This document shows, piece by piece, positions 55,412-62,872 of a stretch of 62,872 nt of DNA. Each line of letters starts with the position of its first letter. Positions within the stretch are counted from its first letter, which is position 1. Source of the stretch: Deinococcus sp. LM3 (lineage in GTDB: Bacteria; Deinococcota; Deinococci; Deinococcales; Deinococcaceae); NCBI RefSeq assembly GCF_002017875.1, contig NZ_MUFV01000006.1:25001-87872 (forward strand). The letters run 5' to 3'. Below the pieces are notes generated by a model. That model had not been told where the DNA came from. It did no database searches and saw only the letters and a list, made by a program, of their open reading frames with translations. The position numbers and the translations under genes are program-made.

Positions 55412-55795
55412 GGTTGCGGTGACTGAAACTGCTCGGCAGTCTATCTGGCCGCCTGCCTGGACGAGAGCAAATTTGCCGCACTGGGAGAGTTGTCTTCGTG
55501 AGTCAGACCCTGCGCTTCATACGCGCTGGTGAGTAGCGGAGCCCCGGAAGCGGGTGAACGGCGCCTCTTGTCCGGAAGGCTGTGAAAGACGCGTGTGCAG
55601 CCCGGCGTCTCTCCCTGAAGACTTGGAGCCATGTGATGGGACCTACGCTGGGTATGCAAGATTCGCGTGCGTGAGCATGATTCAGTAGGAGCAGGCCCAC
55701 TCTTATGAGACTCGTCCTCCAAGCGGTGAGGTTCTGGCGCATGGTGTGACCCACTCGTGTAGAATCTGTTTAAGGCGAATTACTGAGGAGGGGTT
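55412..55795 (+). promoter_or_regulatory. divergent promoter region between GHKL operon and CBASS
   Basis: This 384-bp gap separates the two divergent defence operons; no gene is supported. Toward CBASS, TAGAAT (55760-55765) could be a -10 box, and GAGGAGGGG lies just before the ATG at 55796. No clear -35 box is seen. Confidence 0.4.
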
Positions 55796-56797
55796 ATGCT
55801 TCCGAACGCGCGCTTCAAGGAACTTCTAGCTGACATCGAACCCAGTGCCACCACGACTGCTCAAGCATCACTGGCTCATCAAAGTGTTCGCGACCATTTG
55901 TGTAGTCACAGTGAATTCAAAGAGCGCTGGGAAGGCAGTTTCCTAGCTGGAAGCTACACGCGGGACACCGCTATCAGGCCCAAAAGAACAGCCGATGGGC
56001 ACGAGCGACCTGACGTGGACATCATCATCGAAACGAATTTCAGTACGACGGATGACCCCACCGATGTCCTCTGGGAAGTCAATGACGCTTTGGAAGACCA
56101 ATTCACGGTTGAACGGGTCAACAAACGCTCTGTCCGCGTGATCACGGCAAACGCTGAAATTGATGTCGTGCCTGTCGTGGCCTCCGGCACCGGCTACATG
56201 CTCCCCGACCGGGACCTCGGGTATTGGAAGTCGACCAATCCACCCGCACACACCACCTGGAGCGCAAACCAGAACGCCCGTTTCGGTGGCCGCTTCAAAC
56301 CGCTCGTCAAACTCCTGAAGTGGTGGCGCCGTGAGAACAAAACCGGGAAGCGGCCCAAAGGCTTCGTGCTTGAAGTTCTGGTCTCGCTGCACGCCCCCAC
56401 CGACGAGACCCACTACGGTGAGGCCTTCGCCCAACTGCTGGAAAACATCCACGCCGCGTACGCTGACCTGGCAGCGCTCGATCTGAAACCAACCCTTGCT
56501 GACCCCGCGATGCCGGGCAACGATATCCTCTCCAAAGTCTCCATCACGGATTGGAAAAATTTTCTTGATCGCGTACGTGTGCATGCCGGGTACGCCCGGA
56601 AGGCACAGAGTCTGAACGCAGATGAGATGGACGAGGCCACCCGCCTCTGGCGGATCCTGTTTGGGAACCGACTCAAAGCCACAGAGAGCGCAGTCAAAGC
56701 CTCCCACCTGGGCTCGACGGCGACAGCCACCGCCAGCGCTGGGTACACCTTCCCGGATGTGAACGCGACCCCGACGAAGCCCCGCGGGTTTGCGTGA
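55796..56797 (+). CDS. cdn: CBASS cyclic-oligonucleotide synthase (CD-NTase)
   Basis: 333 residues. The nucleotidyltransferase core is complete: GSYTRDT at 52-58, the metal-binding pair Asp73 and Asp75 in RPDVDIII, and the third Asp123 in AEIDVVPV. It is followed by a helical OAS1-like domain (FKPLVKLLKWWRREN...PKGFVLEVLV). It senses phage infection and makes a cyclic nucleotide signal. The flexible C-terminus (ATPTKPRGFA) is the place where Cap2 attaches CD-NTases to partners in type II CBASS. The gene overlaps cap2 by GTGA. The clade cannot be fixed by eye; the SAVED effector suggests a clade D or G-like enzyme making a trinucleotide. Confidence 0.9.
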   Translation: MLPNARFKELLADIEPSATTTAQASLAHQSVRDHLCSHSEFKERWEGSFLAGSYTRDTAIRPKRTADGHERPDVDIIIETNFSTTDDPTDVLWEVNDALEDQFTVERVNKRSVRVITANAEIDVVPVVASGTGYMLPDRDLGYWKSTNPPAHTTWSANQNARFGGRFKPLVKLLKWWRRENKTGKRPKGFVLEVLVSLHAPTDETHYGEAFAQLLENIHAAYADLAALDLKPTLADPAMPGNDILSKVSITDWKNFLDRVRVHAGYARKAQSLNADEMDEATRLWRILFGNRLKATESAVKASHLGSTATATASAGYTFPDVNATPTKPRGFA

Positions 56798-58488
56798 CGC
56801 TCTGGTGGCTCAACCAGTGGACACGACTCGGTCAGGAACGAGCGGCCGTTGAGGCCCTCGCCGCAGCAGAACCCTGGTTCACGCTCACCCGCTGGACCGT
56901 CCACAAATTTCGCCTCGCGGCCGAAGGAATCATCACAGCGCACGGCGCCGACTACCTCGTGCGACTGGTCTACCCGGATTCCTTTCCCGACGTTCCCGCC
57001 TGGGTTGAACCTCAGGAGGACACCGCACAGTGGAGCCACCACCAGTACGGCGCCGGCGGCGCCCTCTGCCTGGAATTACGGCCCGACAACTGGCGAGCGG
57101 ACGCCACCGGTGCAGAGGTGCTCCAGAGCGCGTTCAATCTGCTCTATAAGGAAAACCCCCAGGGTCACGGCGAGTCTGGCGTGGTCCCCTCGGCGCACAG
57201 CGTGGGTAGCGTGCAGGCCTACGCCTGGCGCAAACCACCCGCCCTGATCGGGTTGTCCTGCCTGCAACGCCTGTTCGAAGGCCAAGCCACTGAACTCCAA
57301 GCCCTGTACTGGCAGGCCCAACCAGGTCTCTGGCCCATCCTACTAACGGACCGGCATGACCGTGAATCGGGCAATGCACCAACTACCGATGATCTCGGCA
57401 GTTACCGCACCACCCTTCCCGTGCTGATCTCTCAGAGCGAGGCCCCTCACCCCCAGCCGGGCAACCGTGTGGAACTGCTGGCTGGATTCGGCCTGGAGGA
57501 GAGCAGCACCCCCCCGTATGTCGTGATCGTGGCCCTTGCACCCGACCGGTCGGCCCTGACCGTCTACGTCTGCCTGACACCGGACACCGTGCAGATCCGG
57601 TCTCTGGTTCTCCTGCCTGAAGAAGCAGGCCACCGGTCTGGGCGGGCGGCAACTGCTGCTGAACAGAAAGTGGCCATCATCGGTCTCGGTTCAGTCGGCT
57701 CCAGCGTGGCGGAGTTGCTCCTCCGGTCCGGCATTCACCGCCTCGTGCTGATTGACGGTGACGTCATGTTGCCTGGAAACCTGGAACGGCACACCCTGGA
57801 CTGGCGAGACGTCGGCGCGCACAAGGCGGAGGCCGTCAAACGCCGATTGCTGCACATCGCGCCTCGTGCTGACATCGAGATCATCACGTCCAATCTGAAC
57901 TGGCAGCAGTCAGCCCGCGTGTATGCCGGTGACATTGACGAGATAGCTGCCTGTACCGTGATCGTCAATGCGACTGGCGACGTGCCGACGGGGCTGCTAC
58001 TGGGCGCTCTGGCCGAACAGCACCGGAAGGCGTTTGTGTCGGTCGAGGTGTTTGAAGGTGGACTCGGGTGCCTGACCGCCCGGTTCATTCCAGGCCGCGA
58101 TCCGACATACATGCAGGGAAGAATGGCCTACGAAACGTACTGTGAGGAACGAAGTGTCACGCCCCCCAGTAGTGGCGTCCGCACTTACGAGGCCCTGACC
58201 TTTGACGGCGCGCCCATCCAGGCAGATGCCGCCGCAGTCACTGCGGCGGCTGCACAGACAGCCAGAATTGCTCTGGATATTCTTGACGACCGCGTCGAGG
58301 CGACTACGTCACCCTGGATGCTCACCGGATACCGTTCGGGCTGGCTGTTTTCCCGTCAGGGCGACAGCATCGCGCTCGATGTGCCACTCCCCACGCAGCC
58401 CACACCACCAGCACGCGACCTGAAACTCGCTGAGTGGGCGACCGGACTTGCACAGGAGGCCATTGATGCGGCTCGCTCTCAGCCGTGA
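56794..58488 (+). CDS. cap2: CBASS Cap2, E1-E2 fusion conjugating enzyme
   Basis: 564 residues, GTG start inside the cdn stop. The N-terminal E2-like domain has the catalytic Cys92 in GGALCLELRPDNW. The E1-like adenylation domain starts near 290 with VAIIGLGSVGSSVAELLLRSG and IDGDVMLPGNLERH, followed by VIVNATGD; the E1 catalytic Cys is probably in YETYCEERSV. Cap2 activates the CD-NTase by joining its C-terminus to a target. It appears intact and overlaps cap3 by 23 bp. Confidence 0.92.
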   Translation: MTLWWLNQWTRLGQERAAVEALAAAEPWFTLTRWTVHKFRLAAEGIITAHGADYLVRLVYPDSFPDVPAWVEPQEDTAQWSHHQYGAGGALCLELRPDNWRADATGAEVLQSAFNLLYKENPQGHGESGVVPSAHSVGSVQAYAWRKPPALIGLSCLQRLFEGQATELQALYWQAQPGLWPILLTDRHDRESGNAPTTDDLGSYRTTLPVLISQSEAPHPQPGNRVELLAGFGLEESSTPPYVVIVALAPDRSALTVYVCLTPDTVQIRSLVLLPEEAGHRSGRAATAAEQKVAIIGLGSVGSSVAELLLRSGIHRLVLIDGDVMLPGNLERHTLDWRDVGAHKAEAVKRRLLHIAPRADIEIITSNLNWQQSARVYAGDIDEIAACTVIVNATGDVPTGLLLGALAEQHRKAFVSVEVFEGGLGCLTARFIPGRDPTYMQGRMAYETYCEERSVTPPSSGVRTYEALTFDGAPIQADAAAVTAAAAQTARIALDILDDRVEATTSPWMLTGYRSGWLFSRQGDSIALDVPLPTQPTPPARDLKLAEWATGLAQEAIDAARSQP

Positions 58489-58927
58489 CCAACGGGAAAT
58501 CCTCCAGGCTGCCTTACAGCGAGCTGGACGGCGAGAGATCGGGGGGCAGCTGTATGGTGAGCAGTTGGCGCCTTCCCACTTTCTGGTCACCCACCTGACC
58601 GTGCAGCATGCCCCTGGGACGATCTCACGCTTTATCGTCGACCTGACACAGGCGACAAAGGACGCGTTCACCTTCTTTCAACGCACCCAGAGGAAGTACG
58701 CGCAGTTCAATTACATCGGGGAGTGGCACAGCCATCCCAGCTACGCTGTTCTTCCCAGCAGCACGGACCGGTCAACCATGCGGACCTTGGTGACTGACTC
58801 AACATTCAAGGGGTACTTCGCGGTATTGCTCATTGCCCGCCTGGATGGTGAGATGCTCACCGCCGGCGCCTGGCTGTTTGATCCCGCTGGACGGGAAATG
58901 TCCGTTCCATTGGAGTGGCCTGAATGA
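58466..58927 (+). CDS. cap3: CBASS Cap3, JAB/MPN isopeptidase
   Basis: 153 residues from ATG 58466 after AGGAGGC. It is a metalloprotease of the JAMM type: Glu25 in RREIGGQLYG and the zinc motif EWHSHPSYAVLPSSTD (His88, His90, Asp101). It removes CD-NTase conjugates made by Cap2, keeping the alarm in check. The stop overlaps the cap4 start (ATGA). All catalytic residues are present. Confidence 0.92.
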   Translation: MRLALSRDQREILQAALQRAGRREIGGQLYGEQLAPSHFLVTHLTVQHAPGTISRFIVDLTQATKDAFTFFQRTQRKYAQFNYIGEWHSHPSYAVLPSSTDRSTMRTLVTDSTFKGYFAVLLIARLDGEMLTAGAWLFDPAGREMSVPLEWPE

Positions 58928-60341
58928 GTGACGAGACGAAACCCACCCTGACCGATGCAAAAGGGTCTGGCGGGATGGTGGCACAAAGCGGCTTTGATTA
59001 TCAACTCTGGGAAACCCTGTCTCGGTTGCCCGGCTGGCTTCTTCAGCCTGCGTTCGAGCATTCATCCTGGAAGGCCTCGAAGATTTCGAGGCGCGCTTCT
59101 TTACGCCGTATGCCTCTCACGGTCACGTCGTTGACCGGTTTCAGGCGAAAGAGGGCAAGCTGAGCAAAAAAGCTCTTCAAGAGGTCCTGGGGAATTTCTT
59201 AATATACGAGCAGGCGTTTCCAGGAACGGCACGCGTGCAGACGCTGGTCACGCCAAGCCTGCTGGATCGACTGCAGTGGATCGCCAGGGACCAGACGCGG
59301 ATTCAGCGGGCGCGACCGTTCTACACACCGTTTGCCACTGTGACCGCCGCCAGTGACCTCAAGTTTCGAAACGATCTGATGGCTGAGTTTGGGCCGCCGC
59401 TCGGCAGTTTCGTCGCGGAGAACGTGGATTTCACCCTTCGGCAGTACACCGACGTCCAGTCCGCTCGACTGGCATTCGCACAGGCGTTAGAAGCGGCGTT
59501 CCCGGCGCTGGATCTCACACAGAAGCAAGTGAGGGCAGCGTTCGATGATCTGGTGACACTCGCCAACGAGCGTCGAGGGGCAGAGATAACTCGAGCCCAA
59601 ATTCTTCGGGTCCTGCGGGGCGCCCTCGGCGATCTGATTCTGGACGAGGAGCCACTTCAGGTGCACATTCGCTCGGACCGGGATCTCCCACAGCCACAGG
59701 CGATTGAGATTGACGCCTCAGCCTTCGCTGGGGGCGAGGCTGGTTTCCCTGCACCTGAAGAGTGGGTCGCCTTGACGACGCCCATGCGCATGGTCGCTCA
59801 GTGGGCTTATCAGCGGGGTCATCGTCGCATTCGGTTGACAGGTTCTTACCGGCTGTCGACGCATTTGCTGTTGGAACGGCTTTTCCGTCCGCGCAAGGCT
59901 TTGACCTTGACTTCTCCGTCCGAGGCCACGGGTGGCGCACGGATGATTATGCCCAGCAGGACGGGGGGGCGCTGGGTGGCAGTCGCGGCCTGCGACCGGC
60001 CTGGTGAATGGCCGACTGGTGGTTGCGGTGGGGGTATTGAGAAACCCTGTTCAGGCCGTGGTCACGACCTTGGGCTTCCGGATGCAGGGGGTGTGCTGCA
60101 CGTGCAGTTGGACCGGGCCATCGTGGATGCGCAGGAGGTGCAAGCGTCTGTGAATTACATCAAGACGAAAGTGGGCGAGGCCGTGAGTGCCTTTCAACCG
60201 GATGCCCTTGACGTCTTCTTGGTCGGACCGGCCGCATTGGCCCTGGCGCTTGGTCACCGTTGGAATGCTCTCCCCTCCACGCAATGGTATGAATTTCAGG
60301 CTGGACCGGGCATGTATCAACGCACGTGTCGGGTGAACTGA
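58924..60341 (+). pseudogene. cap4: CBASS Cap4 effector (DUF4297 nuclease-SAVED), multiply frameshifted
   Basis: The expected effector can be followed through four frame changes. GSGGMVAQSGFDYQLWETLSRL (first frame) runs to about 59060; then FILEGLEDFEARFF, VVDRFQAKEGKLSKKALQEVL (DUF4297-type nuclease with Q-x-K) and the SAVED region to about 59880; then FAVGTAFPSAQGFDLDFSVRG; then LVNGRLVVAVGVLRNPVQAVV; then the first of these later frames returns with GVLHVQLDRAIVDAQEVQAS and VDVFLVGPAALALALGHRWN-type SAVED end to 60341. As read, no working effector is produced, although cdn, cap2 and cap3 are intact. Confidence 0.82.
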
Positions 60342-60392
60342 ATGCCGTCACGCGGTGCCTCTGGTGATTTGGCGGAGTGTCGGGATCACAAG

Positions 60393-60533
60393 TAGTTAGC
60401 TGGAACTAGACTTTGTTGGCGAATTCGAAACCTGCTGTTTGGCGGGGCGGATCATCGCGGCTCGGTAACGAGCAATGCGGAGTCTGGGAGCCCCCACCTG
60501 AATTTGCCAACAAAGTCGAATTCCAGCTAACTA
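60393..60533. repeat. 141-bp MITE-like element, copy B
   Basis: Inverted ends of 34 bp (31 of 34 matching) start TAGTTAGCTGGAA and contain GACTTTGTTGGCGAATTC. Length equals copy A at 17541-17681; the central parts differ. It lies between the decayed cap4 and the stop of the convergent TPR/PIN-like gene. Confidence 0.72.
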
Positions 60534-60538
60534 TCCGC

Positions 60539-62872
60539 TCAGAGACCCAACAGGGCACGTACCTCGTTCTGCACCCCTTGCGGCCAAGACGTGAAGGTGT
60601 CCGACAACCACGCTCGCCGGGCACCCGGCTGGATGCCTCTGAGCTTACGCATCACCATTAGGGCTGTGGCCTGAGCCACCGTCTTCTGCTCTTTGAGATC
60701 GACGTAATAGGTCTTGGCCCACCAAGTTAGGAAGGCTGTTCTAGCATCTCCTGCTTCAATCTCACTTGATAAATTCAGCATTTCGGCTGCATCGAATGCT
60801 TTGGCGTAGGTGGCTTCAGAATTAACTTGACCACACAATAGATTGGCAATGCTCAGGGCGCCATGGTAAGCCAACCACGTCGCCCTCAGTGATGAAGTAG
60901 GAGTCATATTCATCCAGATGCCCTGCATTGCTTTTCGATTGGCTTCAATAATCTGATTTATGTAAGCGCCTTCATCCTTTCGGAGTGTAGGCGCGAATAT
61001 GCGAATAGCCTCAAGATGTAGTGCCCAGGCCCGCAATTCCGGAGTTGGGTGCGCATTGAATGACGCCAAGAGGGAGCTAAGTTCAGTTGCTGACGTTGGC
61101 GTCAGTCCCATACCCATCTCCCGCTGCTGGCGCGTCAGGCGCTGGGATTGCACCTCTGTGAGCTGGCCTCGGAACTGCAGGACTGCCTGAACATCTGTCA
61201 GGCTCCAGAGCCATGCTTCGCCCATTCGCAAGCCCGCGTTCACGGATCGGTCTTCGATCCAGACAGCATCTTTAGATTCGAAGCGGGTAGCGTGGATCAT
61301 CTCGATGTCTGCTGCCGCCAGTTCACGCGGATCAGTCGGACTCCACAGGCCAGGATGAGGAAGAAGAATGACCTGCCGCGCCCGTAATTTACTGCGCAGG
61401 GTTCGTCGCCACTCCCTAAGGTCCTCCCTTGTCTGCCGGTCCTGTCTGCATTTTGCCCATTGACCCTTCACGAGTTGGGCAGCTTGATTTGAAACCACCA
61501 GCCTGAATACCTCTACTGCAGCAGACAGCACACCAGCTCTGGCCAATGCCAGCAAGGCTTCGGTGGTCAGGAAAAGGGTCTCCCCTGCATTAGGAACGGT
61601 TGGGTAGAAAAGGGGTGCCAGAGCATGCTTTCCGCCCGGTTGAGCTCCTCAGCGTCTAGGAGGCCCTGCTCCGTAAGAACGGCAAGTAACTTCTGCGGCA
61701 GGATACTTTCCAATCTTTCCCCAGCTGCGAAGGTGTCTCCGAGTTGGTGGAGGCGCACAGGAAGATCATCCACCACCTTCCCCGATGTGTTGGCCAGATA
61801 CGGTCTGGCCACGGCCCAGTCACCCAATGGGTCTAGCGCTGAATCACGAGGGGCGTTTTCGGGCAGGACCTGAAGCCGCCCCTCGGTAATGTGGTCTTGG
61901 ATGAGCTGCCAGATCTCCTCATCAGCCTGCGGACGGCAGGCATGCAGGCTCTCTGTCAGAGCCAGCATTACAAAGGGCGTGACGCGCAGAGGGCCAAAGG
62001 TACTGATGACACGGTCCAGAAGCCCAGACGGGCTGCAACGATGAAGCCACTCAGATCCACCGTAAGTCGTAAGACTTCAGGAACAGCACCCGGTAAGGGG
62101 CGGCCACCGTGGCGGCCCAGGAGGCCCAGGCGAGTTCCTCCACTTCTCAGGGTCTGAGTGATCAACTTGGCGATTGGCTGCCCTGCAAATGCGATTGCCA
62201 GGGGCAGTGTGCCGGATTCATATGCCTGTTGGCCCTGGTCAGTCCGGCGTTGCTGCTGTGCGAACAGCGATTTCAGGTGGACTTCCAGGAAGCCTGGGCC
62301 GTCGACCCCGGGCGGTCTCTCTTCTATTGGTGATTCCGTGCCCATGACAATGCCAGTGCGCTCCGGACCAGCCAGCCACGCCACGTTCAAGAGCCGGGCA
62401 CCCTCATTCTCCAGGCCAATGAGGTGAGCCGTTCGAATGGCCCAGCCTAATAGTTCGTCGGGATACCCGAAGTGTTGCCCTTATACCAGAGTTGCTGGCC
62501 AAGTCTGGATCATCATCCAGAATCTGATCCATTAGAGCGAGCACCAAACCTGGTGCTGGATTGGCGGCTCTCAGTGCCTCCACTGCCGCCGTCTGCAAGC
62601 GAGCGTCATCACCCAGCCCGATAAGCAGACGAAGGTACAGTGTCGCCTGATGGTTTTCCTGCTGCCCACGGGCCAGGGTTTCTGCCAGGGCTGCCGCTGC
62701 CGGCAGGTCCTCGGTTCGCGCATAAGCTTCCGCCAGCAACTCCTGAAGCTGCCTGGGCAGAACGCCATCCGGGTACTGTGCTGTCGCCTCAGGCATGGTC
62801 AGCAGAAGGCGACAGGTGGTGAAGTCTCCCGCATTGAACGCGACCACACTGGCCATATGCAGGGCGCCACCA
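60539..62872 (-). pseudogene. large TPR/PIN-like gene, frameshifted and 5'-truncated by the window
   Basis: Four successive minus-strand frames (62872-62404, 62390-61968, 61968-61567, 61555-60539) join into one protein when three frame changes are allowed. The first part is TPR-like (LQELLAEAYARTEDLPAAAALAETLARG). A middle block LRLTVDLSGFIVAARLGLLDRVIS-FGPLRVTPFVMLALTESLHA, continued by LTTEALLALARAGVL, looks like a PIN-type nuclease fold with an acidic residue after the first strand. The end (61300-60539) is helical. It is convergent with CBASS. Domain calls are tentative; the multi-frame structure is clear. Confidence 0.6.

Overview
This window reads as part of a large plasmid or megaplasmid from a GC-rich bacterium, most likely a Deinococcus. 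The pointers are a broken HU gene with the Ala/Lys/Pro-rich N-terminal extension typical of Deinococcus, a ParA plus ribbon-helix-helix partition locus, a winged-helix replication-type protein with iterons inside its gene, a stand-alone TnpB, and no core housekeeping genes. The species call is inference; no marker gene is present.

Layout. 1-14.75 kb is a pile of mobile elements: a Tn3-type tnpA fragment cut by a second Tn3-type unit (tnpA-tnpR-res), a lipoprotein gene split by an IS630-like element, a truncated IS630, a 5.2 kb Tn3-family transposon with recognisable ends that carries a lipoprotein operon, and an IS4-type element. 15.2-17.2 kb holds a small operon for a double-thioredoxin exported protein, a secreted peptide with two CxxxCxxxC motifs, and a hypothetical protein, with a consensus CRP box upstream. 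17.5-21.96 kb is a plasmid-maintenance region: HNH protein, partition-like repeats, parA, a tnpB insertion, an RHH protein, and a CoiA-like nuclease gene paired with a zinc-binding protein. 22.35-26.6 kb is bounded by two inverted, nearly identical IS630 copies and holds only fragments, an IS982 relic and one membrane protein. 26.8-29.4 kb has antitoxin and regulator genes sharing a 19-bp palindrome. 29.47-33.6 kb is an AT-richer trio of overlapping genes with two tyrosine recombinases. 33.8-35.3 kb is HU split by an IS4-type element, followed by replication-type genes (35.67-37.2 kb).

37.5-62.9 kb is a defence island: a type I restriction-modification system (hsdMSR); a lone glycosylase-like gene; a tight operon of giant sacsin-like GHKL ATPase(s), a RapA-like SNF2 helicase and a DUF91/NucS-like nuclease with a PUA/EVE-like tail; a type II CBASS operon (CD-NTase, Cap2, Cap3, and a DUF4297-SAVED Cap4 effector with several frameshifts); and a frameshift-riddled TPR/PIN-like gene running off the window.

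The strongest candidate for an undescribed system is the GHKL-SNF2-nuclease operon at 44.2-55.4 kb. The thioredoxin plus cysteine-rich peptide pair at 15.8-17.0 kb comes second. Frameshifts recur in non-IS genes, so gene decay and assembly indels both need to be considered before functions are assumed lost.
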